A stretch of 64,000 nucleotides of DNA. It comes from Burkholderiales bacterium PBB2 (lineage in GTDB: Bacteria > Pseudomonadota > Gammaproteobacteria > Burkholderiales > Burkholderiaceae_C). Below the pieces are notes generated by a model. It ran no database searches. It worked only from the letters and a program-made list of their open reading frames with translations, and was not told the origin of the DNA. Shown here piece after piece: positions 53,550 to 64,000 of the stretch. The stretch spans positions 63,362-127,361 of the forward strand of contig NKIM01000013.1 of NCBI GenBank assembly GCA_002255955.1, read 5' to 3'. The stretch's first letter is position 1. Each line of letters opens with the position of its first letter. Made by a program: the position numbers and the translations under genes.

Positions 53550-56500
53550 TCAAACCTCCTCGGCGGGCAAAGCGCCGCTGGGCTGGGCACCGTCCGCCTG
53601 ATGGGCGTAGATGCGGCGTTGGCGTTCGCTGCCCTTGAACAGGCGGCGCACCACCAGGAAGAACACCGGCACAAAAATCACCGCCAGAACCGTGGCAGAC
53701 ACCATGCCCGAGAGCACGCCGGTGCCGATGGCACGTTGGCTGGCCGAACCGGCGCCAGTGGCGAAGAACAGCGGCGTCACGCCCAGGATGAAGGCCAGCG
53801 AGGTCATGATGATGGGACGGAAGCGCAGGTGGCAGGCTTCGAGGATGGACTCGATCAGCCCCTTGCCTTCGGCCTGCAAGTCCTTGGCGAACTCGATGAT
53901 CAGGATGGCGTTCTTGGCGGACAGGCCGATGATGGTGATCAGACCGACCTTGAAGTACACGTCATTGGGCATGTCGCGGAAGCTCGCACCCATCAACGCA
54001 CCCAACAGGCCCAGCGGCACGACCAGCAGCACCGACAGCGGGATGGACCAGCTCTCGTACAACGCGGCCAGACACAGGAACACCGCCAGCAGCGAGAAGG
54101 CGAGCAGGATGGTGGCCTGCGAACCCGAGAGCTTCTCTTCACGCGACAGACCGGTCCACTCGTAGCCAATGCCGGGAGGCAACTGCTTGACCATCTGCTC
54201 CAGCTCGGCCATGGCCGCGCCGGTGGAGGCACCGGGCGCCGCATCGCCAGCCAGGCGCATGGCCGGATAGCCGTTGTAGCGCGTGGCTTGCATCTGGCCG
54301 GTGATCCAGTGGGTCGAAGCAAAGGCCGACAGCGGCACGCTCTGACCCTTGGTGTTGGTCACATTGAGGCGCAGCAGGTCTTCTGGTTGCATGCGGGCCT
54401 GGGCTTCTGCTTGCACAACCACACGTTGCAGGCGGCCGTTGCTCGGGAAGTCATTGACATAGGCCGAACCCAGCTGGGTGCCGATGACGGCAGCCACCGC
54501 GTCGTAGCTCACGCCGAGCGCGGCCGCCTTGTCGCGGTCGATGTCCAGCTGCAGCTGCGGCGCATCTTCCAGACCGTCCGGGCGCATGCCGGTAATCAGC
54601 TTGCTCTTGCTGGCCATGCCCATCAACTGGTTGCGGGCGTTCAACAGGGCCTCATGGCCGAGGCCGCCGCGGTCCTGCAGGCGCAGGGCGAAGCCGGTGG
54701 CCGTGCCCAGTTCAGGAATCGGCGGGGGCGAGAGCGGGAAGATGAAGGCATCACGCACCGCCATCATCGCGCCGAAGGCACGACCGGCCAGGGCCGAAGC
54801 ACTGTGCTGCGGGCCGATGCGCTCTTCCCAGGGCTTGAGCGGCACAAACACCAGGGCGGCGTTCTGGCCTTGGCCCGAGAAGGAGAAACCGATCACGCCC
54901 ACGGTGTTCTGCACCTCGGGCTGGGCCAGCATGAAGTCTTCGACTTGCTTGACCGCCGCTTCGGTGCGGTTGGCCGTGGCACCCGGAGGCAGCTGCACAT
55001 TGACGATCAGATAACCCTGATCTTCGTTGGGCAGGAAGGAGGTGGGCATGCGGGTGTACATCAGGCCGACAGCGGCGACGATGACGCCGTAGACCAGCAG
55101 CATGCGGCCGCTGCGCTTGAGCAGCTTGGCCACCCAGCCTTCATAGCCCTTGGCCGTGCGCGAGAAACCACGGTTGAACCAGCCGAAGAAACCGGTCTTG
55201 GCATGGCCGTGGCCGGCTTCCACCGGCTTGAGCAAGGTGGCGCACAGGGCCGGGGTCAAGGTCAGCGCCATCAGGGCCGACAGCAGCATGGAGGCCACCA
55301 TGGCCAGCGAGAACTGGCGGTAGATATTGCCCACCGATCCGGCGAAGAAGGCCATGGGCACGAACACCGAGACCAGGACCACGGTGATGCCGATGATGGC
55401 GCCCGAGATCTGGCCCATGGCCTTGCGGGTGGCCTGCAGCGGCGGCAGGCCCTCCTCGTTCATGATCCGCTCGACGTTCTCCACCACCACGATGGCGTCG
55501 TCCACCAGGATACCGATGGCCAGCACCATGCCGAACAGGGTCAGCACGTTGATCGAGAAACCCATCCACAACATGATGGCGAAGGTGCCCAGCAGGGCAA
55601 TCGGCACCACGATGGTGGGGATCAGGGTGTAGCGCCAGTTCTGCAGGAACAGGAACATCACCAGGAACACCAGGACCACGGCCTCGACCAGGGTCTCAAC
55701 CACTTGCGTGATCGAGATCTTGACGAACTTGGACGAGTCGTAAGGCACCTCGTAGGCCACGCCCTCGGGGAAGTAGGCTTGCAGCTCGGCCATGCGCTCC
55801 TTGACCGCGGTGGCCGCGGCCAGGGCATTGCCGCCCGGGGCCAGCTGGATGCCGATGCCGGTGGCCGGCTTTCCGTTCAGGCGCGAGTAGGAGCCATAGT
55901 TCTGACCACCCAGCTCGACGCGCGCCACATCCTTGAGGCGCACGCTGGAGCCATCGGTGTTGGCGCGCAGCAGGATGTTGTTGAACTGGTCGACGCTCTC
56001 CAGCTGACCCTTGACCACCACGGTGGCCGACATGGTCTGCTCGGACAGATTGGGCAGCTCGCCGATGGAGCCGGCCGGCACCAGCGCGTTTTGCGCGCGA
56101 ATGGCGGCATTGACCTCGGCCGGGCTCATATTGAAGGACAGCAGCTTGGCCGGGTCCAGCCAGATGCGCATCGCGCGCTCCGTGCCGAACAGCTGGGCCT
56201 GGCCGATGCCGGGCAGACGCTGCAACTCGGGGATGATGTTGCGCGCGGCATAGTCACCCAGGGCCTTGGTGTCCAGCGTGCCAGTCTTGCTGGACAGCAT
56301 GACGAAGAGCAGGAAGTTGTTGCCGGCCTTGTCGATGCGCACGCCCTGCTGCGTCACCGCAGCGGGCAGGCGCGGCGAGGCGCGGCTCAAACGGTTCTGC
56401 ACCTCCACCTGGGCCAGCTCCAGATTGGTGCCGGGCTCGAAGGTGACGGTGATGGCGCCCGTGCCGTTGGCCTGGCTGACCGATTCCAGATAGGCCAGCT

Positions 56501-56720
56501 TGGGCGCGCCATTGAGCTCCTGCTCGATGACGGAAATGACGCTTTCGTCCAGGGTCTTGGCCGAAGCGCCAGGGTAGACCACATTGATGGACAAGGCGGG
56601 CGGCGCGACCGTGGGGTACTGCGCCACCGGCAGCTTGGTGATGGAGACCGCGCCGAAGACCAGGATGAACAGTGCGATCACCCAGGCAAAGACCGGCCGG
56701 TCAATGAAGAAACGTGCCAT
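53550..56720 (-). CDS. acrB: RND multidrug efflux transporter (HAE-1/AcrB type)
   Basis: The proton-driven inner-membrane pump of the system, 1056 residues with twelve transmembrane helices and two large periplasmic loops. The proton-relay aspartates lie in GILVDDAIVVVENVERIM. Also visible are the N-terminal FFIDRPVFAWVIALFILVFGAV and the late PIIMTSLAFILGVTPLFFATGAG. It matches AcrB/MexB in length. It probably exports hydrophobic antibiotics and detergents. It starts 15 bases after the adaptor stop. Confidence 0.96.
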   Translation of the reverse strand: MARFFIDRPVFAWVIALFILVFGAVSITKLPVAQYPTVAPPALSINVVYPGASAKTLDESVISVIEQELNGAPKLAYLESVSQANGTGAITVTFEPGTNLELAQVEVQNRLSRASPRLPAAVTQQGVRIDKAGNNFLLFVMLSSKTGTLDTKALGDYAARNIIPELQRLPGIGQAQLFGTERAMRIWLDPAKLLSFNMSPAEVNAAIRAQNALVPAGSIGELPNLSEQTMSATVVVKGQLESVDQFNNILLRANTDGSSVRLKDVARVELGGQNYGSYSRLNGKPATGIGIQLAPGGNALAAATAVKERMAELQAYFPEGVAYEVPYDSSKFVKISITQVVETLVEAVVLVFLVMFLFLQNWRYTLIPTIVVPIALLGTFAIMLWMGFSINVLTLFGMVLAIGILVDDAIVVVENVERIMNEEGLPPLQATRKAMGQISGAIIGITVVLVSVFVPMAFFAGSVGNIYRQFSLAMVASMLLSALMALTLTPALCATLLKPVEAGHGHAKTGFFGWFNRGFSRTAKGYEGWVAKLLKRSGRMLLVYGVIVAAVGLMYTRMPTSFLPNEDQGYLIVNVQLPPGATANRTEAAVKQVEDFMLAQPEVQNTVGVIGFSFSGQGQNAALVFVPLKPWEERIGPQHSASALAGRAFGAMMAVRDAFIFPLSPPPIPELGTATGFALRLQDRGGLGHEALLNARNQLMGMASKSKLITGMRPDGLEDAPQLQLDIDRDKAAALGVSYDAVAAVIGTQLGSAYVNDFPSNGRLQRVVVQAEAQARMQPEDLLRLNVTNTKGQSVPLSAFASTHWITGQMQATRYNGYPAMRLAGDAAPGASTGAAMAELEQMVKQLPPGIGYEWTGLSREEKLSGSQATILLAFSLLAVFLCLAALYESWSIPLSVLLVVPLGLLGALMGASFRDMPNDVYFKVGLITIIGLSAKNAILIIEFAKDLQAEGKGLIESILEACHLRFRPIIMTSLAFILGVTPLFFATGAGSASQRAIGTGVLSGMVSATVLAVIFVPVFFLVVRRLFKGSERQRRIYAHQADGAQPSGALPAEEV

Positions 56721-56735
56721 GTTGTGAACCTCTGA

Positions 56736-58010
56736 TTAGCGGCTGGCGGCCGAGGCCGGAGCGGCGGGGGCGGCCGATGCCGCGGGCGCCGAGGCGGCTG
56801 CAGCCGCAGACCAAGGCACCGGCGTGACCGGCGCGCCGGGCACGAACATCTTCTGGAAGCCGTCAACGATGACCTGCTCACCCGGCTTCAGGCCGTCCAG
56901 CACCACCCATTGGTTGCCCTGGGCGCTGCCGACCTTGACCATGCGCGGCTCGGGCTTGTTGCCGGCACCGACCACCAGGACCGAATCGCCCTGATTGCTG
57001 CGCTTGACGGCTTGTTGCGGCAGCAGGATGCCGGCCGGCAGCTCGCCTTGTGAGAGGCGCACGCGCACATACTGGCCGGGCAAGAGCTGACCTTCGGCGT
57101 TGGGCACTTCGGCGCGCAGGCTGACCTGGCCCGATGCGGCATCGACGCTCACATCGGTGAACAGCAGGCGGCCGGGCTTGGCCAGCTCGCTGCCGTCGTC
57201 CAGCACGATGCGCACCTGGGCGGCCTGGGCACCGGCAGCGCGCAGCTTGCCGCCGGCCAGGGCACGACGCAGCTGCTGCACTTCATTGGCGCTCTGCGTG
57301 AAGTTGACGTAGACGCTGCTGGTCTGCTGCACCAGGGCCAGCTGCGTGGCTTCTGCCGCGCTGACCAGGGCGCCTTCGGTCACCAGAGCACGGCCGATGC
57401 GGCCCGAGATCGGCGCCGTGACAGCGGCGTAGCCGAGGTTGAGCTTGGCGCTCTGCACCGCGGCCTTGCCAGCGGCCACATCGGCCTCGGCGGCCTTGGC
57501 GGCGGCCACGCTGCTCAGGTATTCCTGCTGGCTGATGGCGCGGGCCTCGACCAGGGGCTTGTTGCGCTCAGCCTGGGCGGCGGCCTGGGCCAGATTGGCT
57601 TGCGCCTTGGCCAGGCTGGCTTGGGCGCTGTCAAGGGCAGCCTGGTACGGCGCCGGATCGATCTGGAACAAGACCTGGCCGGCCTTGACCTCGGAGCCTT
57701 CGGTGAACAAGCGCTTGAGCACCACGCCGTTGACGCGGGCGCGCACCTGGGCCGTGCGCTGGGCTTCCACCCGGCCCGGCAGCTCGGTCTGCAGGCCCAC
57801 GGCCTGCAACTCGGTCTTGACCACACCGACCGGAGCCGGCGGCGGCATACCGCCACCGCCCGGGCCGGCGGCGGCCTTGTCACCGCCGCCGCAGCCGGTC
57901 AACACAGCGGCCACGGCAATGGCCAGTGGCAGCACATACAGCGCACGGGCACGCAGGGCCTCGCGGGCGGAATTTGGGGCTTCAGGAGATTGAAGTTGGG
58001 AGGGCAGCAT
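56736..58010 (-). CDS. acrA: RND efflux periplasmic adaptor (AcrA/MexA-type lipoprotein)
   Basis: The membrane-fusion protein of the pump. The 424-residue protein has a lipobox (LTGC), a barrel-sandwich domain (PGRVEAQRTAQVRARVNGVVLKRLF and TAPISGRIGRALV) and a long helical hairpin with AQANLAQAAAQAERNK. A membrane-proximal domain with GQYVRVRLSQG follows. The C-terminal 25 residues are Ala/Ser/Pro-rich. I chose ATG 58010, which has AAGGA upstream; the open frame reaches 58088. Confidence 0.94.
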   Translation of the reverse strand: MLPSQLQSPEAPNSAREALRARALYVLPLAIAVAAVLTGCGGGDKAAAGPGGGGMPPPAPVGVVKTELQAVGLQTELPGRVEAQRTAQVRARVNGVVLKRLFTEGSEVKAGQVLFQIDPAPYQAALDSAQASLAKAQANLAQAAAQAERNKPLVEARAISQQEYLSSVAAAKAAEADVAAGKAAVQSAKLNLGYAAVTAPISGRIGRALVTEGALVSAAEATQLALVQQTSSVYVNFTQSANEVQQLRRALAGGKLRAAGAQAAQVRIVLDDGSELAKPGRLLFTDVSVDAASGQVSLRAEVPNAEGQLLPGQYVRVRLSQGELPAGILLPQQAVKRSNQGDSVLVVGAGNKPEPRMVKVGSAQGNQWVVLDGLKPGEQVIVDGFQKMFVPGAPVTPVPWSAAAAASAPAASAAPAAPASAASR

Positions 58011-58167
58011 CGGGCTTGTCCTTTGATGTGGCAGAGCGTGCGTCGCAGCGGGGGCGATCGAGGAAGGGTGATGTGGCGTGTCGGGCATCTTGCTTCAGAT
58101 CAAGCGCCGGCGACAAATGTCAGGCACGCTCAGACCTTGGGGCTGTTGCAGAACGGTCAGCAGTATA

Positions 58168-58191
58168 TACATACATTCGCGCATGTATGTT
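58168..58191. promoter_or_regulatory. AcrR-type operator between efflux operon and regulator
   Basis: Perfect 8-base arms ACATACAT (58169-58176) and ATGTATGT (58183-58190) with a 6-base spacer match the E. coli acrAB operator (TACATACATTTGTGAATGTATGTA) except in the spacer. It lies 24 bases before the acrR ATG and about 160 bases before the adaptor ATG, so it should control both directions. Confidence 0.85.
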
Positions 58192-58214
58192 AAATCGCGT
58201 AAAATCCCTACACC

Positions 58215-58931
58215 ATGGCCCGGAAAACCAAACAAGAAGCACAAGAAACACGCATGAGCTTGCTCGACGCGGCGGAACAGCTGTTCCAGCAGCGCGGCGT
58301 CTCACGCTGTTCCTTGCAGGACATCGCCCTCAGCGCCGGGGTCACCCGCGGGGCGATCTATTGGCATTTCAAGGACAAGGCCGAGCTTTTCGACGCCATG
58401 ATGGATCGCGCCACCATGCCCCTGGAAGAAGGCATGGATATGAATGTCGATGCCAAGGGCGTGCTCAGCCTGCGCGATCTGCGCTGGGGCCTGGTCAACG
58501 TCTTTTACTCGGCCATGCACAACGAGCGCACCCGGCGTGTGTTCGAGATCGCCATGCAAAAGGTCGAGTACACCGGCGAAATGCAGGCCCTCAAGGAGCG
58601 CAAGCTGCAATCGCACCGCAACTGGCGCGAGCAGAACCGCCTGTGTTTTGAGCACGCCATCCAGATCGGCCAGCTGCCACCGACCCTGAACACCGGTCGC
58701 GCTGCCGTCGCACTGGTCGCCCTGGTGGACGGCTTGCTGCACCAATGGATCATGGACCCCGAGTCCTTTGACCTCATGGATGTGGGACAGACCGCCATCG
58801 AGGGCTTTCTCAACAGCCTGAGCCACAGCCCGGCCGCCTGTGCCGAACCGCTGTTGCCGCCGATGACCGAGGAAGAGATTGCCCGCCTCGGCCAGCAAGG
58901 CATTTGCCAGGGTTTGCAGCGAGAAGGCTGA
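58215..58931 (+). CDS. acrR: TetR/AcrR-family efflux repressor
   Basis: A 238-residue repressor. The N-terminal helix-turn-helix contains SLQDIALSAGVTRGAIYWHFKDKAELF, written here as two adjoining parts of the standard TetR motif. The C-terminal domain (about 80-215) resembles the AcrR/TtgR ligand pocket with a YAxKD-like helical scaffold. It is divergent from the pump operon across the operator at 58168-58191. Binding of pump substrates should release it. Confidence 0.93.
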   Translation: MARKTKQEAQETRMSLLDAAEQLFQQRGVSRCSLQDIALSAGVTRGAIYWHFKDKAELFDAMMDRATMPLEEGMDMNVDAKGVLSLRDLRWGLVNVFYSAMHNERTRRVFEIAMQKVEYTGEMQALKERKLQSHRNWREQNRLCFEHAIQIGQLPPTLNTGRAAVALVALVDGLLHQWIMDPESFDLMDVGQTAIEGFLNSLSHSPAACAEPLLPPMTEEEIARLGQQGICQGLQREG

Positions 58932-59082
58932 GCCGAAGCCGCAGCGGCCAACCGAGGGGCGAGGGGCAAACGCCCTGCCTCGCCGCATTTCCACACGGAA
59001 TACCCCGCAAATTTAACGGCTGCTCTCGGGTTTGCCCTCAGGCCTGGGACAATCGCGGGTTGCTCTTTCGGAAACTGCCGCC

Positions 59083-61563
<2,481 letters not shown>

Positions 61564-61581
61564 GCGCGCGGCGCCGGGCGC

Positions 61582-61995
61582 TCAAAGCCCGGTGTCTGAA
61601 GCCTCGCTCGCCGCGCTCGGGCGCCGGCCGTCAACCCCAGCGCCAGACCGGCTGAACTCCCGCCACAACCGCGCGACCCGCAGGCCCAGGCGCAACCAGC
61701 CGAGCAGAGACTCGACCGGGCCGTTCGCGGCCTGTGCAGCGCTGCCCGCGTGCATGCGGCGTCGCGCCGCCCAGCCCAGACCCAAGGCCGCCAGGGCGAC
61801 GAGTCCCGAGTCCCACCAGCTGCGGGCGCTGACGGCACCCAGCTCGGAGCTGCCGGCCATGAAGCTTCGCGCCATCTGAAGCGGCTGCATCAGCTCACGG
61901 ACGCTGCCGCCCAGTTCGGCGCGCAGCTCGATATTGCGCAGCCGCAGGGCCAGTTGGCGCTGCTGCAACTCTTGAAGTTCGCGTTGAAACAACAT
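61582..61995 (-). CDS. small membrane-associated protein (YqjK-like context)
   Basis: A 137-residue protein with a helical N-terminus (LQELQQRQLALRLRNIELRAEL), one hydrophobic segment (about 62-80, LVALAALGLGWAARR) and a charged tail. I do not recognise a named family with certainty. It follows the holin-like gene by 5 bases, as YqjK follows YqjE in Escherichia coli, so it may be a small stress-linked inner-membrane protein. Confidence 0.6.
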   Translation of the reverse strand: MLFQRELQELQQRQLALRLRNIELRAELGGSVRELMQPLQMARSFMAGSSELGAVSARSWWDSGLVALAALGLGWAARRRMHAGSAAQAANGPVESLLGWLRLGLRVARLWREFSRSGAGVDGRRPSAASEASDTGL

Positions 61996-62000
61996 GGCGT

Positions 62001-62426
62001 TCAGCCTCCCAGGCTGGCGCGGTCGCGCGCCAGTTCCGCCACCGTGGCTGAGAACAAGCCGCTGGGCCGGCTCAGCTGGGCCCGCGCGCCGCGCCAGGCC
62101 CAGGCGGCCAGCAGCGCATAGGCCGACATCAGCCCCAAAGCCGCCCAGCCCCGCCAGGCTTCAGGGCAGAACATCAGCACAGCCAGACTGGCCATGAACA
62201 AGGCGCCACCGGCCAGCAGCAAGGCCAGGAGCATCTGCACCAGCGCGCCGAAGAGACGCAGCTTTTCGGCCTCCAGCTCGGTGGACAGCAGCTCGATGCG
62301 GGTCTGCAAGAGCTCCATCAATTGCGTTGGCAAGCGCGTCAACGGGCCGGGGGCCGGAGGGGCCGGCGGCGGCAGGGCCCCGCCTGCCTGCGCTTCAGGC
62401 TCAGGCAGCGAACCGGGCATGGTCAT
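62001..62426 (-). CDS. phage-holin-superfamily-III / YqjE-like membrane protein
   Basis: A 141-residue protein with a Pro/Ala-rich N-terminus, an amphipathic helix (LMELLQTRIELLSTELEAEKLRL) and two transmembrane segments (about 68-87 and 95-114). This is the arrangement of the YqjE family that also includes actinobacterial holin-X. Despite the name it is not evidence of a phage. GGGAGA lies 6 bases before ATG 62426. No elaB/yqjD gene is adjacent. The 186 bases between it and the next gene hold the divergent promoters. Confidence 0.75.
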   Translation of the reverse strand: MTMPGSLPEPEAQAGGALPPPAPPAPGPLTRLPTQLMELLQTRIELLSTELEAEKLRLFGALVQMLLALLLAGGALFMASLAVLMFCPEAWRGWAALGLMSAYALLAAWAWRGARAQLSRPSGLFSATVAELARDRASLGG

Positions 62427-62612
62427 CGTGGTCTCCCATATGTGATCGTCTTGTCGTGCTTTTGTGGCGATCAGAGGCGAGCAAATGCTCTATAACCCCA
62501 ACCTGCATGTGTCGTGAGTGCCACCAAATAGGCACTTGCGCGCATGGCGACCGGGTACAGAATGAAATACCCTTACGCTATTGTCAATCCATAGGCTGGA
62601 GCACAGGCCCTC

Positions 62613-64000
62613 ATGCGCGAGACAAACAGTCCGGCCATGCCCAACGAAGAGGGCGACGACGATCTGCTGGAGTTCCTGGACAGCCCCGAGCACACGGACG
62701 CGAACGACGCCCATCTGGTTCATCCCTGGCGCGTGCTGATCGTCGACGACGACGGTGATGTCCACAAGGCCACCGAACTGGCCATGCAAGGCCTGCTGGT
62801 GGAAGGGCTGCCCCTGAGCTTTCTGCATGCCACCTCGGCCGCCGAAGCGCGCCAGGTGCTGGCCTGCGAGCCCGATCTGGCGGTGGTGCTGCTGGATGTG
62901 GTGATGGAATCCGAAGACGCCGGCCTGCAGCTGGTGCGCTACATCCGCGACGAACTCAAGCTCGGTGCCGTGCGCATCGTGCTGCGCACCGGCCAGCCTG
63001 GCTACGCGCCTGAAATCGAAACGGTTCAGGCCTACGACATCAACGACTACAAGACCAAGTCCGAGCTGACCCGCACCCGGCTCTACACGGTGCTGACCGC
63101 CGCCATCCGCTCCTACCGCCAGATCTGCGCGCTGGAAGCCAACCGCCGCGGCCTGGAACTGATCGTCGATGCCAGCACCGAGCTGAGCCGCCTGCGCGGC
63201 CTGCACCGCTTTGCCGAGGGCGTGGTCACCCAGCTCTGCGCCATGCTGGGCATCCTGCCCGAAGGCCTGGTCTGCGCCCAGGTTGGCGCCGATAGCGATG
63301 CCGAGGTGCGCGTGATTGCCGCGGCCGGCCAGTACAGCGGCATGATCAACTCACCGCTGTCGGCGGTGCAGATCAAATCGGTGCGCGAACGGCTTCAACA
63401 ATGCCTAGAGCAGCGCCAGAACATTTACGACGAAGGCACCTGCCTGTACTTCGGCATGAGCAATGGCCGGCCCATGGCCGCCCTGGTCGATGTAGGCCGC
63501 GAGCTCAGCGAGACCGACCAGCAGCTGCTGCGCGCCTTCTGCTCCAACATCTCGGTCGGCTTCGAAAATGTGGTGCTCTACGGCCAGTTGCTGGACCAGG
63601 CCTACAACGACCAGCTGCTGCACCTGCCCAACCGCAACCGCTTTGTCGAGCTGCTGGACAAGAACCTCAAGGACCCGGCCGATGTCACCCTGGCGCTGAT
63701 CGACATCGATGACTTCTCCGACATCAACGACGCCTTCGGCCACCATTTTGGCGATCAGGTGCTGCGTGCCGTGGTGCTGCGCCTGGGCGAAGCCCTGGGC
63801 CTGAACACGGCCATGGCCCGAGTCGGCGCCGACACCTTTGGCCTGCTGGGGCCGAGCGAGCATGTCAGCGCCGACAACATCCAGCGCGTCTTCCTGGAGC
63901 CCTTCTCGGTCTCGGGCGAACGCCTGCAGCTCTCGGCCACCACCGGCCTGGTGCGGCTGACCGAGTCCGCCGCGGTGGGCTCCGAGTTGCTGCTCGACGC
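62613..64000 (+). CDS. response regulator with DUF3369 and GGDEF-like domains, cut by window edge
   Basis: The 462 visible codons form a signalling protein that runs off the right edge. The receiver domain has LIVDDDGDV and phospho-acceptor D95 (VVLLDVVMES). A DUF3369 GAF-like module (about 180-330) follows, as in c-di-GMP proteins with REC-DUF3369-GGDEF-EAL layouts. The GGDEF-like domain has LPNRNRFVELL, then RVGADTFGLLG where GGDEF should be, so it probably has no cyclase activity. An EAL domain may follow beyond the edge. GGAG lies 11 bases before ATG 62613; ATG 62637 is an alternative. Confidence 0.85.
   Translation, partial: MRETNSPAMPNEEGDDDLLEFLDSPEHTDANDAHLVHPWRVLIVDDDGDVHKATELAMQGLLVEGLPLSFLHATSAAEARQVLACEPDLAVVLLDVVMESEDAGLQLVRYIRDELKLGAVRIVLRTGQPGYAPEIETVQAYDINDYKTKSELTRTRLYTVLTAAIRSYRQICALEANRRGLELIVDASTELSRLRGLHRFAEGVVTQLCAMLGILPEGLVCAQVGADSDAEVRVIAAAGQYSGMINSPLSAVQIKSVRERLQQCLEQRQNIYDEGTCLYFGMSNGRPMAALVDVGRELSETDQQLLRAFCSNISVGFENVVLYGQLLDQAYNDQLLHLPNRNRFVELLDKNLKDPADVTLALIDIDDFSDINDAFGHHFGDQVLRAVVLRLGEALGLNTAMARVGADTFGLLGPSEHVSADNIQRVFLEPFSVSGERLQLSATTGLVRLTESAAVGSELLLD

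Noticed and set aside
53445..56735. Long open frame opposite the RND transporter
   Set aside because: Histidine- and glutamine-rich translation typical of antisense frames; the transporter on the other strand is unambiguous.
62001..62426. Holin-like gene as a sign of a prophage
   Set aside because: The protein is a YqjE-type membrane protein, and no other phage gene, integrase or attachment site is nearby.

Overview
This is a GC-rich chromosomal window from a facultatively anaerobic, denitrifying betaproteobacterium. The gene families, the histone-like lysine/alanine tail on RsfS, the two-hairpin intergenic elements and the neighbourhood all point to Burkholderiales near the Rubrivivax/Leptothrix/Roseateles group; that placement is inferred. 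I see no insertion sequence, prophage, CRISPR array or rRNA. Two tRNA-Lys genes are present. Almost every base belongs to an ordinary, closely packed gene.

Region 1 (1-20.7 kb) is an anaerobic and nitrogen-oxide respiration island. In order it holds a c551-type cytochrome (cut by the window edge), cytochrome cd1 nitrite reductase nirS, a divergent TonB-dependent receptor, a SirB2-like membrane protein, an HPP-CBS membrane protein and the nitrate sensor pair narX-narL. These are followed by the O2-independent ubiquinone hydroxylation genes ubiU-ubiV-ubiT and the anaerobic ribonucleotide reductase nrdD-nrdG. The glycyl-radical C-terminus of NrdD is carried by a separate small gene. A Crp/Fnr (Dnr-like) regulator comes next. 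Last is a leftward cluster: a DUF2249 gene, nnrS, nsrR, ccoG and a second NnrS-like gene. The predicted regulatory sites fit: FNR/Dnr boxes at nirS, narX/ubiU and dnr, tandem NrdR boxes at nrdD, and an NsrR box at the DUF2249-nnrS-nsrR cluster.

Region 2 (20.7-33.5 kb) starts with an intergenic stretch carrying the NsrR sites, a 60-bp direct repeat, a terminator and two tRNA-Lys genes (CTT and TTT). A long leftward housekeeping array follows. Read in the direction of transcription it is yebC, purD, a lysophospholipid acyltransferase, hemF, nadD, rsfS, rlmH, maf, rng, tolB, pal, cpoB and tcdA.

Region 3 (33.5-52.1 kb) is mixed. It contains a HerA-like DUF853 ATPase, a LytS/LytTR two-component pair, glnS, an S9 peptidase, dbpA, and a leftward run of an M3 peptidase, a YgjP-like metallopeptidase, dusC and a SUI1-family gene. 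It also holds a 2Fe-2S ferredoxin, a small signalling cluster (a membrane-anchored coiled-coil protein, a CheY-like two-domain regulator and a CheX-like protein), a second acyltransferase paralogue and a VF530-family gene.

Region 4 (52.1-64 kb) is a tripartite RND efflux operon divergent from its TetR/AcrR regulator, with a near-consensus AcrR operator between them. After it come a YgiQ-type radical SAM protein, a two-gene YqjE-like membrane pair and the start of a REC-DUF3369-GGDEF-like signalling protein that runs off the right edge.

The least ordinary features are the two-gene NrdD with tandem NrdR boxes, the NO-responsive cluster that includes ccoG and two NnrS proteins, the RsfS with a histone-H1-like tail, the CheY/CheX/coiled-coil cluster, and the decayed Na+/H+ antiporter fragment upstream of nrdD.
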